Part shown: positions 26,136 to 33,596 of the stretch, piece after piece | Position numbering within the stretch: position 1 is the stretch's first letter | How the letters are laid out: the number at the start of each line of letters is the position of its first letter | DNA from: Undibacterium sp. Jales W-56 | Lineage (GTDB): Bacteria; Pseudomonadota; Gammaproteobacteria; Burkholderiales; Burkholderiaceae_D | Direction of reading: 5' to 3' | DNA: 64,000 nucleotides | Assembly (NCBI RefSeq): GCF_025548535.1 | Contig: NZ_JAJLQW010000002.1 | Coordinates: 1 to 64,000, forward strand | The notes under the pieces: generated by a model | What the model saw: the letters and a program-made list of their open reading frames with translations, nothing else | What the model was told of the DNA's origin: nothing | Database searches by the model: none | Program-made: the position numbers and the translations under genes

Positions 26136-27096
26136 AGTGATGCAGTACTACGGGCTGACGCAACCACTGAGCCAGGCCGGCTACTACGAAACTGACCACC
26201 ACAAGCAGCTGATCAAGGACATCAAAGGGGCCACCCTTGAGGGGCGGCTGATCGCCTTGTGCGGTGTTGTCGGCAGCGGCAAAACAGTCACGTTGCGCCG
26301 CCTTCAGCAGATTTTGAAAGACGAGAACCGCGTTGCCGTCGCTAAGTCGCTGTCCGTGGAAAAGCACAGCATCAAGTTGGCCACCTTGATCTCCACGCTC
26401 TTCTACGACCTTACGCAGGACAAACAGGTGCAAATTCCCAAGCAGAGCGAAAAGCGCGAGCGCGAATTGCAGGAAATCGTCAAAAAGGGGAAGCGGCCGG
26501 TGGCACTGTTCGTCGACGAGGCGCACGACTTGAACGGACACACCCTCATCGGCCTCAAACGTCTGATGGAAGTGGTCGAGGACGCAGGCGGCCGGTTGTC
26601 GGTGATCCTGGCCGGCCATCCGAAGCTGCGCAACGACCTGCGCCGCCCGACCATGGAAGAAATCGGCTACCGGACCGATATCTTCACGCTCGATGGCGTC
26701 GCCGGCAGCCAGCGCGAGTACATCCTGTGGCTGCTTGGCGCCAGCGCGGCTCCGAACACTGATCCAGAATCGATCCTGAACAGCGAGGCAATCGATATCC
26801 TGTCCACCAAGCTGCGCACGCCGCTGCAAGTCCAACTGCACCTGACCTTGTCGCTGGAAGCGGGCTACCAGACCGGCGAGAAGCCTGTCACGGCCGCGCT
26901 GGTGGAAACTGTGCTGTCGCGCCAGCTTGACGATCTGGAGCCGACCCTGACCCGCCACGGGTACAGACTGAAGGATATGGTCGAACAGTTCGACGCCAAG
27001 CCAGCGGAAATCCGCGCGCTGTTCAACAACAAACTGGAACCGGCGCGCACAGCGGAGCTGCGCGACCGGATGCTTGCCGCTGGCCTGCCCATCTAA
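26125..27096 (+). CDS. AAA ATPase (TniB/TnsC/ExeA-like) of the outer transposon
   Basis: 323 residues from the ATG at 26125, preceded by GGAGAGG; an upstream in-frame start lies inside the transposase gene. Walker A is GVVGSGKT at 47-54, Walker B is ALFVDEAHDL around 128-135, followed by sensor residues (VILAGHPKLRNDL). This layout is that of transposition regulators that pick the target and activate the transposase. It is followed after 8 bp by an unknown gene. Confidence 0.9.
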   Translation: MRVEVMQYYGLTQPLSQAGYYETDHHKQLIKDIKGATLEGRLIALCGVVGSGKTVTLRRLQQILKDENRVAVAKSLSVEKHSIKLATLISTLFYDLTQDKQVQIPKQSEKRERELQEIVKKGKRPVALFVDEAHDLNGHTLIGLKRLMEVVEDAGGRLSVILAGHPKLRNDLRRPTMEEIGYRTDIFTLDGVAGSQREYILWLLGASAAPNTDPESILNSEAIDILSTKLRTPLQVQLHLTLSLEAGYQTGEKPVTAALVETVLSRQLDDLEPTLTRHGYRLKDMVEQFDAKPAEIRALFNNKLEPARTAELRDRMLAAGLPI

Positions 27097-27104
27097 TTCT
27101 GCTC

Positions 27105-27809
27105 ATGAAATTCAAACAATTTACAGTCGCATCCTGCTTTTCGTCCTTCATGCTGCCGCACGTCCTCTTCGTTGAAGAACAGGAGGCGCGAAAGAAGGCT
27201 GCCATGAGCTGCTGTCTTGCCTGGAATATCAGTCTGTTTCCTGAAGCTGAGCAGGAGGACCACATCGAGCGAATTTGGAAAATGGTCGAGGCCGACAATC
27301 GGGACGCACCACCTCCGGGATTGGAACAGGGATTCAAGCAGGACCTGCGCATGCTGGTGGCACAGAAACAGGAGCTGTTTCCGTGGACGCATACGAACAT
27401 CCCGACGGCAGACTTGATCGGAGCGGGCGTCCACGATGTATTGAGGATCGCCACCGGCACCGGCACGACCGAGGAAATCGAAATCCTTGCCTGGCCGAAT
27501 CCAACCGGATTGCCGCTCATCATCGAGCATCTGCGGCGCATCCAGAGCGACACGGCCGCCCAGGTTGGCCTACAGGAGCAGGCCCGCAGTACCCCCGGAG
27601 CATTTACCGACATCGAGGCAACCCAAATGACGATCGCGTATTGCGTCCAGCGGGCCGATCTGGTCGGCTACCAGCGCATCCTGACGGTTTGGCGCGACAC
27701 CCAGCCGGCATCGAGCGTCAAGCGGGTCATAGGTCATTGGCTGGGCGTGCTGGCTGAAATCGAGGCCGATACCAAGGCCGTGTTGAACATCCTGGTCAGT
27801 TGCAGATAA
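27105..27809 (+). CDS. Unrecognised protein in the outer transposition operon
   Basis: 234 residues; an internal Met at codon 34 (MSCCLAWNISLFPEAEQ) is a possible alternative start. I do not recognise a domain. It contains an acidic helix (QEDHIERIWKMVEADN), a central mixed region (LIGAGVHDVLRIATGTGTTEE) and a helical C-terminus. The stop lies inside the right terminal repeat. It occupies the place where Tn5053 elements encode TniQ, yet lacks the TniQ Cys/His pattern, so it could be a targeting or accessory protein specific to this element type. Confidence 0.65.
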   Translation: MKFKQFTVASCFSSFMLPHVLFVEEQEARKKAAMSCCLAWNISLFPEAEQEDHIERIWKMVEADNRDAPPPGLEQGFKQDLRMLVAQKQELFPWTHTNIPTADLIGAGVHDVLRIATGTGTTEEIEILAWPNPTGLPLIIEHLRRIQSDTAAQVGLQEQARSTPGAFTDIEATQMTIAYCVQRADLVGYQRILTVWRDTQPASSVKRVIGHWLGVLAEIEADTKAVLNILVSCR

Positions 27810-27963
27810 TTCTGGTTCGCGGCGATGGAATGCTGGTTGGCGCGGATAAATGCAGGTTCATTTACAGCTAATGCTGGTTTGAAGGGGGCATCAGCTGCAG
27901 TTATTCCTGGCCGAGAATCGGCTGGAATGCTGGTCGGGCCTGTTTCAAATGCAGGTCGCTACA
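27796..27963. repeat. Right terminal inverted repeat with seven motifs
   Basis: Motifs close to AATGC(T/A)GGT start at 27,808 (variant), 27,829, 27,849, 27,870, 27,902 (variant), 27,925 and 27,948, mirroring the left end in number and nearly in spacing. The terminus is CTACA at 27,959-27,963, followed by the AATAGG duplication. Confidence 0.88.
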
Positions 27964-27969
27964 AATAGG
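27964..27969. repeat. Right copy of 6-bp target duplication AATAGG
   Basis: Directly follows the right terminus CTACA and matches 6,687-6,692. Confidence 0.9.
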
Positions 27970-28124
27970 GCCGTGCCAAAGCGTTCTTCCAGGACTTTAA
28001 TCGAAGCACTTACTGCTGAAGGGGTAAGGGCCAACACCGCTGCGGCCTGGGTCAAATGTTGTCGCTCCGCGACTTCAACAAAAATCCGCAATTGTTCTAG
28101 CGTCATCTGATTGTTCGATTCCAT
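27970..28124 (-). pseudogene. LysR-family regulator, N-terminal HTH part split off by the transposon
   Basis: Starts at ATG 28,122-28,124 and reads MESNNQMTLEQLRIFVEVAE, then LTPSAVSASIKVLEERFGTALF, a textbook LysR winged-helix. Reading on into the transposon gives only a few residues and a stop, so the protein is reduced to its HTH. The rest of the gene is at 5,906-6,692 and the two rejoin in frame. The reconstructed regulator has 313 residues, the usual LysR length. It is divergent from yeiH. Confidence 0.93.
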
Positions 28125-28212
28125 TTAACGATCTGTCAGATATTATAAGATAGACATAACAATCTGTCGACTTGATAATCGTTTTATTGAATTCGAGAAT
28201 CAGGAGCGGCAA
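28125..28212. promoter_or_regulatory. Divergent lysR-yeiH promoter region with probable LysR boxes
   Basis: The 88-bp gap contains the dyad ATCTGTCAGAT at about 28,131-28,141, a further AAGAT, and a second CTGTCGAC copy near 28,163. LysR regulators typically bind T-N11-A dyads between themselves and the divergent target. A ribosome site CAGGAGCGG precedes the yeiH start. Confidence 0.5.
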
Positions 28213-29229
28213 ATGATCAAGCAACCACTAAAACTCGTTCGCAACGCGCTGCCAGGCTTGGCACTTTGCGCTGTGGTGACTGCGGCAGCTTACACAATGG
28301 AAAGCATCGAAAGCGCTTTATTTGGCCACGCATGGCTCGAAAGCCTGGTGCTGGCCATTCTTCTAGGCACCGCCGTGCGGACGGTGCATCGGCTCGATAC
28401 TCGCTTCGAAGACGGCATCCAAGTCGGTGCGAAATTATTGCTGGAAATCGCGGTCGTGCTGCTGGGCGCTTCGGTCAGCGCCGGTGCACTGCTCGAAAAC
28501 GGCATCGGTCTGATGAGCGGCATCGCGGCAGTGGTCGCCATCGCGATTGCGCTCAGCTTTGCCCTTGGCCGTGCTTTTGGTCTGCCGCGCAAGATGGCCA
28601 TCTTGATTGCCTGCGGCAATTCGATTTGCGGTAACTCTGCCATTGCCGCGGTGGCCCCGGTTATCGATGCGGATGGAAAGGACGTCGCTGCGGCGATCGC
28701 CTTCACTGCCGTGCTTGGCGTTGTCGTGGTGCTGGTGCTGCCGCTAATGGTGTCACTGTTGTCGTTTTCACCAACGCAGTTCGGTGTCTTTGCCGGGCTG
28801 ACCGTCTACGCGGTGCCCCAGGTGCTGGCCGCGACCTCATCGATATCGCTTAGCAGCGTCCACATCGGCACCTTGGTGAAACTGGTGCGGGTGCTGATGC
28901 TGGGCCCAGTCGTGCTGGTACTGTCGCTGATTGGTCGGCGCGAAGGTGGTCGTCGTCCTGCGCTGTCGCATATGGTCCCGTGGTTCATCGTCGGCTTTTT
29001 GCTACTGCTGACCTTGCGCTCGTTCGGCGCCATTCCAGAGGCGGCAATTGCGCCGATGCACGTGACGGCGAATTTCCTCACCATTATGTCGATGGCCGCA
29101 CTCGGACTCGGCGTCGATGCGCGCTCAGTCATGCGGGCCGGTTGCCGGGTCGCCGCAGTTGTCGTGTTGTCGCTGCTGGCGTTGGCAGTCATCAGTTTTT
29201 TCCTGATAAAAATGCTCGGCATCGTTTGA
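28213..29229 (+). CDS. yeiH: YeiH-family membrane transporter (putative sulfate/sulfite exporter family)
   Basis: 338 residues with about ten membrane helices. Family marks include GTAVRTVHRLDTRFEDGIQ near residue 52, ACGNSICGNSAIAAVAPVI in the middle and FGAIPEAAIAPMHVTANFLT near the end. The family (UPF0324/YeiH) is annotated as a putative sulfate exporter but is not firmly characterised. Its divergent LysR neighbour is destroyed by the transposon, so regulation has probably changed. The sulfite dehydrogenase cluster was originally only about 4 kb away. Confidence 0.88.
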   Translation: MIKQPLKLVRNALPGLALCAVVTAAAYTMESIESALFGHAWLESLVLAILLGTAVRTVHRLDTRFEDGIQVGAKLLLEIAVVLLGASVSAGALLENGIGLMSGIAAVVAIAIALSFALGRAFGLPRKMAILIACGNSICGNSAIAAVAPVIDADGKDVAAAIAFTAVLGVVVVLVLPLMVSLLSFSPTQFGVFAGLTVYAVPQVLAATSSISLSSVHIGTLVKLVRVLMLGPVVLVLSLIGRREGGRRPALSHMVPWFIVGFLLLLTLRSFGAIPEAAIAPMHVTANFLTIMSMAALGLGVDARSVMRAGCRVAAVVVLSLLALAVISFFLIKMLGIV

Positions 29230-29630
29230 AGCACTGCCCGATTAGCGGCTACCGTTAGAAATCGAGGATCTGTATTTTTTTAATACGAGAAACTTGGTGG
29301 TATTGCAGAAAGTTACAGTCTGATACGCTTGGCAAGCAGTCGCGCAATGCGCTTGCCAGAGCGGTCTTGATTCATCGCTTAGGTGATATGTGCGACCGCG
29401 GCTTAAACCTGGTGACGGGCGCCATCGTTCTTTGGCATGCGGTGTTTCTGGAGCGGGCGACACAGGTTGCGCGCGGTCCTGGCAGCTCCCCGACGCCAGT
29501 ATGCTGCAGTTTCGTGTCCTCGTTGGTCTGGGAGCACATCTACGGGACCGGATATTACATTTGAAGGAAGAGCAAGAAGGTTGATGAGAAAAATATCGGC
29601 CGCTGCGGACTTCAAGAATCGGTAACAGGG
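29230..29630. other. Intergenic stretch after yeiH, no gene seen
   Basis: Several short open frames overlap here, but none has a convincing ribosome site or recognisable motif. The sequence is mixed in composition and may include decayed DNA at the edge of the AT-rich island that follows. A GGGC-TTAGC-GCCC stem followed by T residues near 29,628-29,648 could act as a terminator. Confidence 0.5.
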
Positions 29631-29631
29631 C

Positions 29632-29925
29632 TTAGCGCCCGATTTTTTCCGTTTTCCCTATTCTCCCCAAATAGAGATAGATGAGGACGGCAACATCAGC
29701 GAAGAGTCCATTACAAGAGGCGTCAATCTCAAATTCGGGACGAGCTTTACCAACATCTTTGACAAGGACGCCATCAAATCAGATTTAGAAAAATTAGGCT
29801 TAGATCGCATCAATGACAACTTCGGCTCGCCCGTGATTAGTAGCCTGCGCGACAAAGAAAAATTGCGCGGTGATTTACGTGCGTTCGTCGCCCTGCAAAT
29901 AGAAAAGGCGATTGATTCAGAATAG
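29632..29925 (+). pseudogene. 3' fragment of an unknown gene (phage-like island)
   Basis: An open frame without a start runs from just after a TAA near 29,624 to TAG at 29,923-29,925. It translates to a typical soluble sequence (IEIDEDGNISEESITRGVNL and later LRGDLRAFVALQIEKAIDSE). Codon use looks real and AT-rich like the next genes. The 5' part is missing, so it is probably a truncated gene at the island edge. I do not recognise the family. Confidence 0.45.
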
Positions 29926-30000
29926 CGTCACGGTTAGGGACGTGGAAGTCGATGTCATCGCAAGACTAATTGCGACACAAATCAGAAAGGGAAATCAAAT

Positions 30001-30190
30001 GCCATTCACCATCAATGCCGCAGGCATCGCAAAAATAAAGGCAGCGGCGATCGCCAAAGTCGGCAAGTATGAGCAATACATACCGCAAGAAAAACCGCCG
30101 CTGGGAACCAGTGATTACGACATCAGCAACCGACAACGGCAAAAAAAATATCGTGACAAACACAAAAGAGAGTGGAGACTAAAACCATGA
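30001..30190 (+). CDS. Small basic protein of unknown function
   Basis: 62 residues from the ATG at 30001, preceded by AAAGGGAAA. The C-terminal half is strongly basic (RQRQKKYRDKHKREW), as in nucleic-acid-binding phage proteins. Its stop overlaps the next start in ATGA (30,187-30,190), evidence that both are translated. Function unknown. Confidence 0.6.
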
Positions 30191-30780
30191 CAATGATCAA
30201 AGTAAATGTAAAAGATGCCGTTGCACAGTCAGCCGCCAAAGTATCCGAAAATATCGGTGAAAATTTACGCTCCAAGCGGGAGGTATCTTATAGCGAATTG
30301 TTCGATTTGATAAAAGATGTGATCAGCTTGAATTTTGAAAAACACATTTATGCAGCACTGCGCAGACATGACATTCAAATTGCAGACGGCGAACAATTGA
30401 ATAAAGAAGTGCTGTCAAGGGAACTCGGGCGCAAGGCAGGCATTACATTGACCGACATCACAAGCAAAGATGCAATTTTATCGGACGTAGATAAACACAT
30501 ATGCAAGCTGGTAAACGTTGCCGCAGGCACGACCTTTACAACGCTGGTGGACAAAGAACAAATGCAAGAACAGATCGTCAGCATGGCGGTGCAGCAAATA
30601 GAATCGGGAGCGGTATCGGTACTGTCCAGGGCAAAAGCAAAAGTAACCACGGGCGGGATTATCTACAGAGAGAAATTCGAAAAGCAACAAAAAACCACAC
30701 TGAAAAAAGCCCATAGAAAATTAATGCAGCGGATTTATCAAAAGCGATTTGAGAGGACGCATGAAAAAGTTTGGGTATGA
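30187..30780 (+). CDS. Hypothetical protein of the phage-like island
   Basis: 197 residues from the ATG at 30187, with GGAG about 10 bp upstream and overlap with the preceding stop. Predominantly helical; the C-terminus is very basic (KKAHRKLMQRIYQKRFERTHEK). No domain recognised. AT-rich codons (many AAA, AAT, TTA) set it apart from the flanking chromosomal genes and suggest transfer. Confidence 0.6.
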   Translation: MTMIKVNVKDAVAQSAAKVSENIGENLRSKREVSYSELFDLIKDVISLNFEKHIYAALRRHDIQIADGEQLNKEVLSRELGRKAGITLTDITSKDAILSDVDKHICKLVNVAAGTTFTTLVDKEQMQEQIVSMAVQQIESGAVSVLSRAKAKVTTGGIIYREKFEKQQKTTLKKAHRKLMQRIYQKRFERTHEKVWV

Positions 30781-30835
30781 TGTCAACCAATGATAAATAA
30801 AAACGCTATGTGACTATCAACGGAGGGCTTATACG

Positions 30836-31123
30836 ATGGACGTTAAACGCAGCATTCAAAGTGTGAATGATTGGCTGGATAAGAAAATAGAAGGTAAGCC
30901 TAGGTCGGATATGAATAGTGTAGAAGCATTTTTTTATATCACGAATAGGCTGTGGAATCATTTGATGATGATAGTTGTCCTCTATATCGCAATGTTTGCT
31001 TTGGAGTTTTGTTTGGTTATGGTGTTAGGTTTGTCTGGTAAGTATGCGTTCGAGATAACACTGATGATACCGGCGTTAATAATCTCATTTGGGTATTGGC
31101 GGTGGTTTGAGAAAAAGAAATAG
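30836..31123 (+). CDS. Small two-helix membrane protein of unknown function
   Basis: 95 residues with a GGAGGG ribosome site 9 bp before the ATG. A polar N-terminus (1-40) precedes two membrane helices (about 43-66 and 70-88) and a Lys-rich end FEKKK. It is followed at once by a strong terminator. Small membrane proteins of this size occur in filamentous-phage assembly modules, but no family match can be claimed. Confidence 0.6.
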   Translation: MDVKRSIQSVNDWLDKKIEGKPRSDMNSVEAFFYITNRLWNHLMMIVVLYIAMFALEFCLVMVLGLSGKYAFEITLMIPALIISFGYWRWFEKKK

Positions 31124-31126
31124 TAA

Positions 31127-31159
31127 ATAAAAAGCCTTCATAACGAAGGCTTTTTATTT
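31127..31159. terminator. Rho-independent terminator, probably bidirectional
   Basis: AAAAGCCTTC-ATAAC-GAAGGCTTTT at 31,130-31,154 with A-rich and T-rich arms. It ends the rightward island genes and also serves the leftward gene whose stop is at 31,158. Confidence 0.88.
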
Positions 31160-31682
31160 ATCTGCGGTGCCGTGAATGCGCAATCTTGAATGAAGAAAAA
31201 GCATGCAACGGCAAATCATCGTGAACCGTCTCAGAACGGATATGAATATCTTTTCCGGTGCTAATAACGCGTTCACCGGATTGATACGTCGGTGCATTAG
31301 CGGCTGGCGAGGTATCAAGAATCTGCTTTGACAATCGCGCATTCTCAGCTTCCAAGGCGCGACAGCGCGCCTGAAATGTACGCAACTGCAAAACGACCAC
31401 ATCATGATCATTCACGGCTTTGGCGTTGATCGCATCGCGACCCCATTGGGATTCAAAAAACATCGCGTAGCAAATAGCATGTGGCACGGGCGAAGCGCCG
31501 GAGATATAGCGGCTCATAGTTTTGGCGCAAATACCAAGCCAAAGGCAAAGCGCCTTAATCTTGGCCGGACTCATGGCGGTCAGGTCATCAAGGGTCGTCA
31601 TAAACGTCGCGTGACCGTGTGCGTGACGTGGGGTAAGAAAGCCTGCGGGAATTTTGGGGGACATGCCTTGATAGCTACTCAT
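31158..31682 (-). CDS. Putative HTH regulatory protein of the island
   Basis: 174 residues from the ATG at 31,680-31,682, with AGGA about 10 bp upstream; later Met codons are possible. Residues about 36-85 look like a small helix-turn-helix (SPAKIKALCLWLGICAKTMS, then RYISGASPVPHAICYAMF). A coiled-coil-like segment follows (LRTFQARCRALEAENARLSKQ). It is oriented against the other island genes and close to the dif site, as a phage repressor would be. The family is uncertain. Confidence 0.5.
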   Translation of the reverse strand: MSSYQGMSPKIPAGFLTPRHAHGHATFMTTLDDLTAMSPAKIKALCLWLGICAKTMSRYISGASPVPHAICYAMFFESQWGRDAINAKAVNDHDVVVLQLRTFQARCRALEAENARLSKQILDTSPAANAPTYQSGERVISTGKDIHIRSETVHDDLPLHAFSSFKIAHSRHRR

Positions 31683-31763
31683 TATCAAATATCCTATGAC
31701 AATAGATATTATTAAATAGCTTGCAAGCAACAAAATCTTTTATGATTCGTTTCGCCAGATAGT

Positions 31764-31791
31764 TTTACGCATAATTTATATTATGTTAAAT
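31764..31791. other. dif: Candidate dif (XerCD recombination) site
   Basis: A 28-bp stretch matches the E. coli dif site at 24 of 28 positions. The XerD arm TTATGTTAAAT is identical, the centre is TTTATA instead of TGTATA, and the XerC arm is TTTACGCATAA. It lies in AT-rich, gene-free sequence between the island and the MocR gene. It may be the chromosomal dif or the attachment site left by a XerCD-dependent phage. Confidence 0.75.
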
Positions 31792-31913
31792 ATTAAATTT
31801 GTATTACCATGCGTTCTTTTTCAGCTATAGCTGCTGATGTCTTCAAATTCGAAAATCATGAATTATGCATTTCTCGCAACAAGGCAAAATTCGCTAGGTC
31901 TTATTGAAACCGA

Positions 31914-33329
31914 CTATAAATAACTTGAAATCAATTTTCCCAGTGTGATGACGGCTGCCTCGATCTCTGGGGTCCAGGCATAGCTGTAATTTAGCCTGAT
32001 GAAATTCTTGTAGCCGTTGGTGACAGAAAACATATACCCCGGCCCTACCGTGATCTTGCTTTCCAGTGCATCACGATATAAGCGCATGGAATCAACTCCT
32101 TCCGGCAGCTCGACCCATAATACATATCCGCCCATGGGGATTGATGTCTTTGTCCCAACCGGAAAGAACCTTTTCACCATGGATATCATGATGCTGGCCT
32201 GCTGTTCGTACGCCTTGCGGACCTTTCTGAGATGGTGATCGTAGCCGTCATACTTGAGATACTCTGCAATCGCCATCTGGGGAATGGAAGAAGTAGTCAG
32301 CGTATTGAGGAACTTAAGCTTTTCGACCTGATCGCGGTATTTTCCCGGCATTGTCCAACCTATCCGGTATGCTGCCGTCAGGCTTTTCGAGAATGATGAA
32401 CAATGCAGTACCAGGCCTTTTGTATCGTATGCCTTCAGGGAGCCAGGGTGTATTTCGCCAAAGTGCAACTCGTCGTAGACATTATTTTCGATGACCGGAA
32501 TTTCGTGCTTCGCCAGTAACTCCACCAGTTCGCGCTTCTTTTGGTCCGGCATTTGAAAGCCCAGCGGATTCTGAAAGTTCGGCATGACCATGCAGGCGGC
32601 GATGGGCTGGTGCCGGATAATCTGCGCCAAGGCGCCAATGTCTATTCCTTCCCGGGGATGTGTCGCTACTTCGATAGCGCGCATGCCCATTCTTTCGATA
32701 GCGTGCAGCATCGCATAAAAAGTCGGCGACTCGACTGCGATCGTATCTCCGGGCTTGGCAACGGCCTGCAGACAGAGATTGATCGCTTCGGTGGCACCCA
32801 CTGTAATGAGAATTTCATTTGGATCGACTGACAGCCCGGTTTCCATGTACCGGCGTGCAATCTGCCTGATCAGTTGGGGATGCCCGGGAGGAAGGTCATC
32901 CATGATGGTCCAATTAGGGTAGCGTCGCGTAATCGCAGTCGCATATTGGTTGATCCTTTGCAGCGGAAAAAGAGAGGGATCCGGGTAAGGAGAACCCAGC
33001 GGAACGGCGTCGTGAATCCGTATGGAGCGCAAAGTCGACAGCACCAGCCTGCTGACATCAACTTCGGATGAAACCGCTATAGGCTGCGATACCTGTAACT
33101 CTCTCGTTAATAGTCCCGCCGGCTTAGTACGGACGAAGTAGCCAGATTGCGGACGGCTCTCAATGATCCCTTTACTCTCCAGCAGCAGGTAGGCGCGCAA
33201 GACCGTGGTAATGCTGAGTTGGTGATGCTGGCTCATTTGCCGGACGGAAGGAATTTTCTCCCCCTCCAGAAGTACCCCTCTTAGTATCTGGCTTTCTATC
33301 TCGCTAACAAGTTTTTCGAAAAGCTTCAT
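31914..33329 (-). CDS. MocR/PdxR-type GntR regulator with aminotransferase domain
   Basis: 471 residues. A GntR winged-helix at about 1-70 (GEKIPSVRQMSQHHQLSITT) is joined to a class I/II aminotransferase-like domain (about 110-465), with the PLP-lysine in CSSFSKSLTAAYRIGW. Such fused proteins are transcriptional regulators that sense PLP or an amino compound rather than enzymes. The gene faces away from the bestrophin gene, 267 bp distant; that gap is AT-rich and shows no further gene. The target is unknown. Confidence 0.9.
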   Translation of the reverse strand: MKLFEKLVSEIESQILRGVLLEGEKIPSVRQMSQHHQLSITTVLRAYLLLESKGIIESRPQSGYFVRTKPAGLLTRELQVSQPIAVSSEVDVSRLVLSTLRSIRIHDAVPLGSPYPDPSLFPLQRINQYATAITRRYPNWTIMDDLPPGHPQLIRQIARRYMETGLSVDPNEILITVGATEAINLCLQAVAKPGDTIAVESPTFYAMLHAIERMGMRAIEVATHPREGIDIGALAQIIRHQPIAACMVMPNFQNPLGFQMPDQKKRELVELLAKHEIPVIENNVYDELHFGEIHPGSLKAYDTKGLVLHCSSFSKSLTAAYRIGWTMPGKYRDQVEKLKFLNTLTTSSIPQMAIAEYLKYDGYDHHLRKVRKAYEQQASIMISMVKRFFPVGTKTSIPMGGYVLWVELPEGVDSMRLYRDALESKITVGPGYMFSVTNGYKNFIRLNYSYAWTPEIEAAVITLGKLISSYL

Positions 33330-33596
33330 TGCCAGTTCCTGCCGATAGTCACGCGACCAGAATTGATACAGGTACGCACGCAGCCAATATCAATTTTATT
33401 GATGATTGAGATTTTATGGCGGCACAGCGATTTAGGTTTTATTGCTCAACTGGCAGGCTCGACTGTACTCTTTTTATTTTAGCCGCATTGTATATGCGAA
33501 CTCCATATTCATCAAACTATGCTAGAGGCATGCATCACGATGCAATTAGTAACAACATTTAGGCAATTTCATTCAATTTAATATAAGCGCCCCAAA

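Larger units (their letters stand above)
6693..27963. mobile_element. Outer Tn7/Tn5053-related transposon carrying metal genes (21.3 kb with nested transposon)
   Basis: The element begins TGTAG and ends CTACA, is bounded by AATAGG duplications, and has imperfect inverted ends of about 168 bp each carrying seven copies of a short motif. Its own transposition genes (serine resolvase, DDE transposase, AAA ATPase and an unknown 234-residue protein) occupy 23,921-27,809 at the right end. CCC1-like, b561, copA, copB and EF-hand genes form the left cargo. Without the nested Tn5053-type element the unit is about 10.9 kb. The gene order resolvase-TniA-TniB plus multi-site ends resembles Tn5053/Tn7-like elements, but I do not recognise a named family, and the 6-bp rather than 5-bp duplication is unusual. 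Confidence 0.88.

Noticed and set aside
6687..27969. A 5-bp target duplication for the outer element
   Set aside because: With TGTAG/CTACA as ends, the flanking pentamers are ATAGG and AATAG, which differ; only the hexamer AATAGG matches on both sides and restores the LysR frame.
29367..29564. Short open frames after yeiH
   Set aside because: Two overlapping frames, neither with a ribosome site or a plausible protein sequence.
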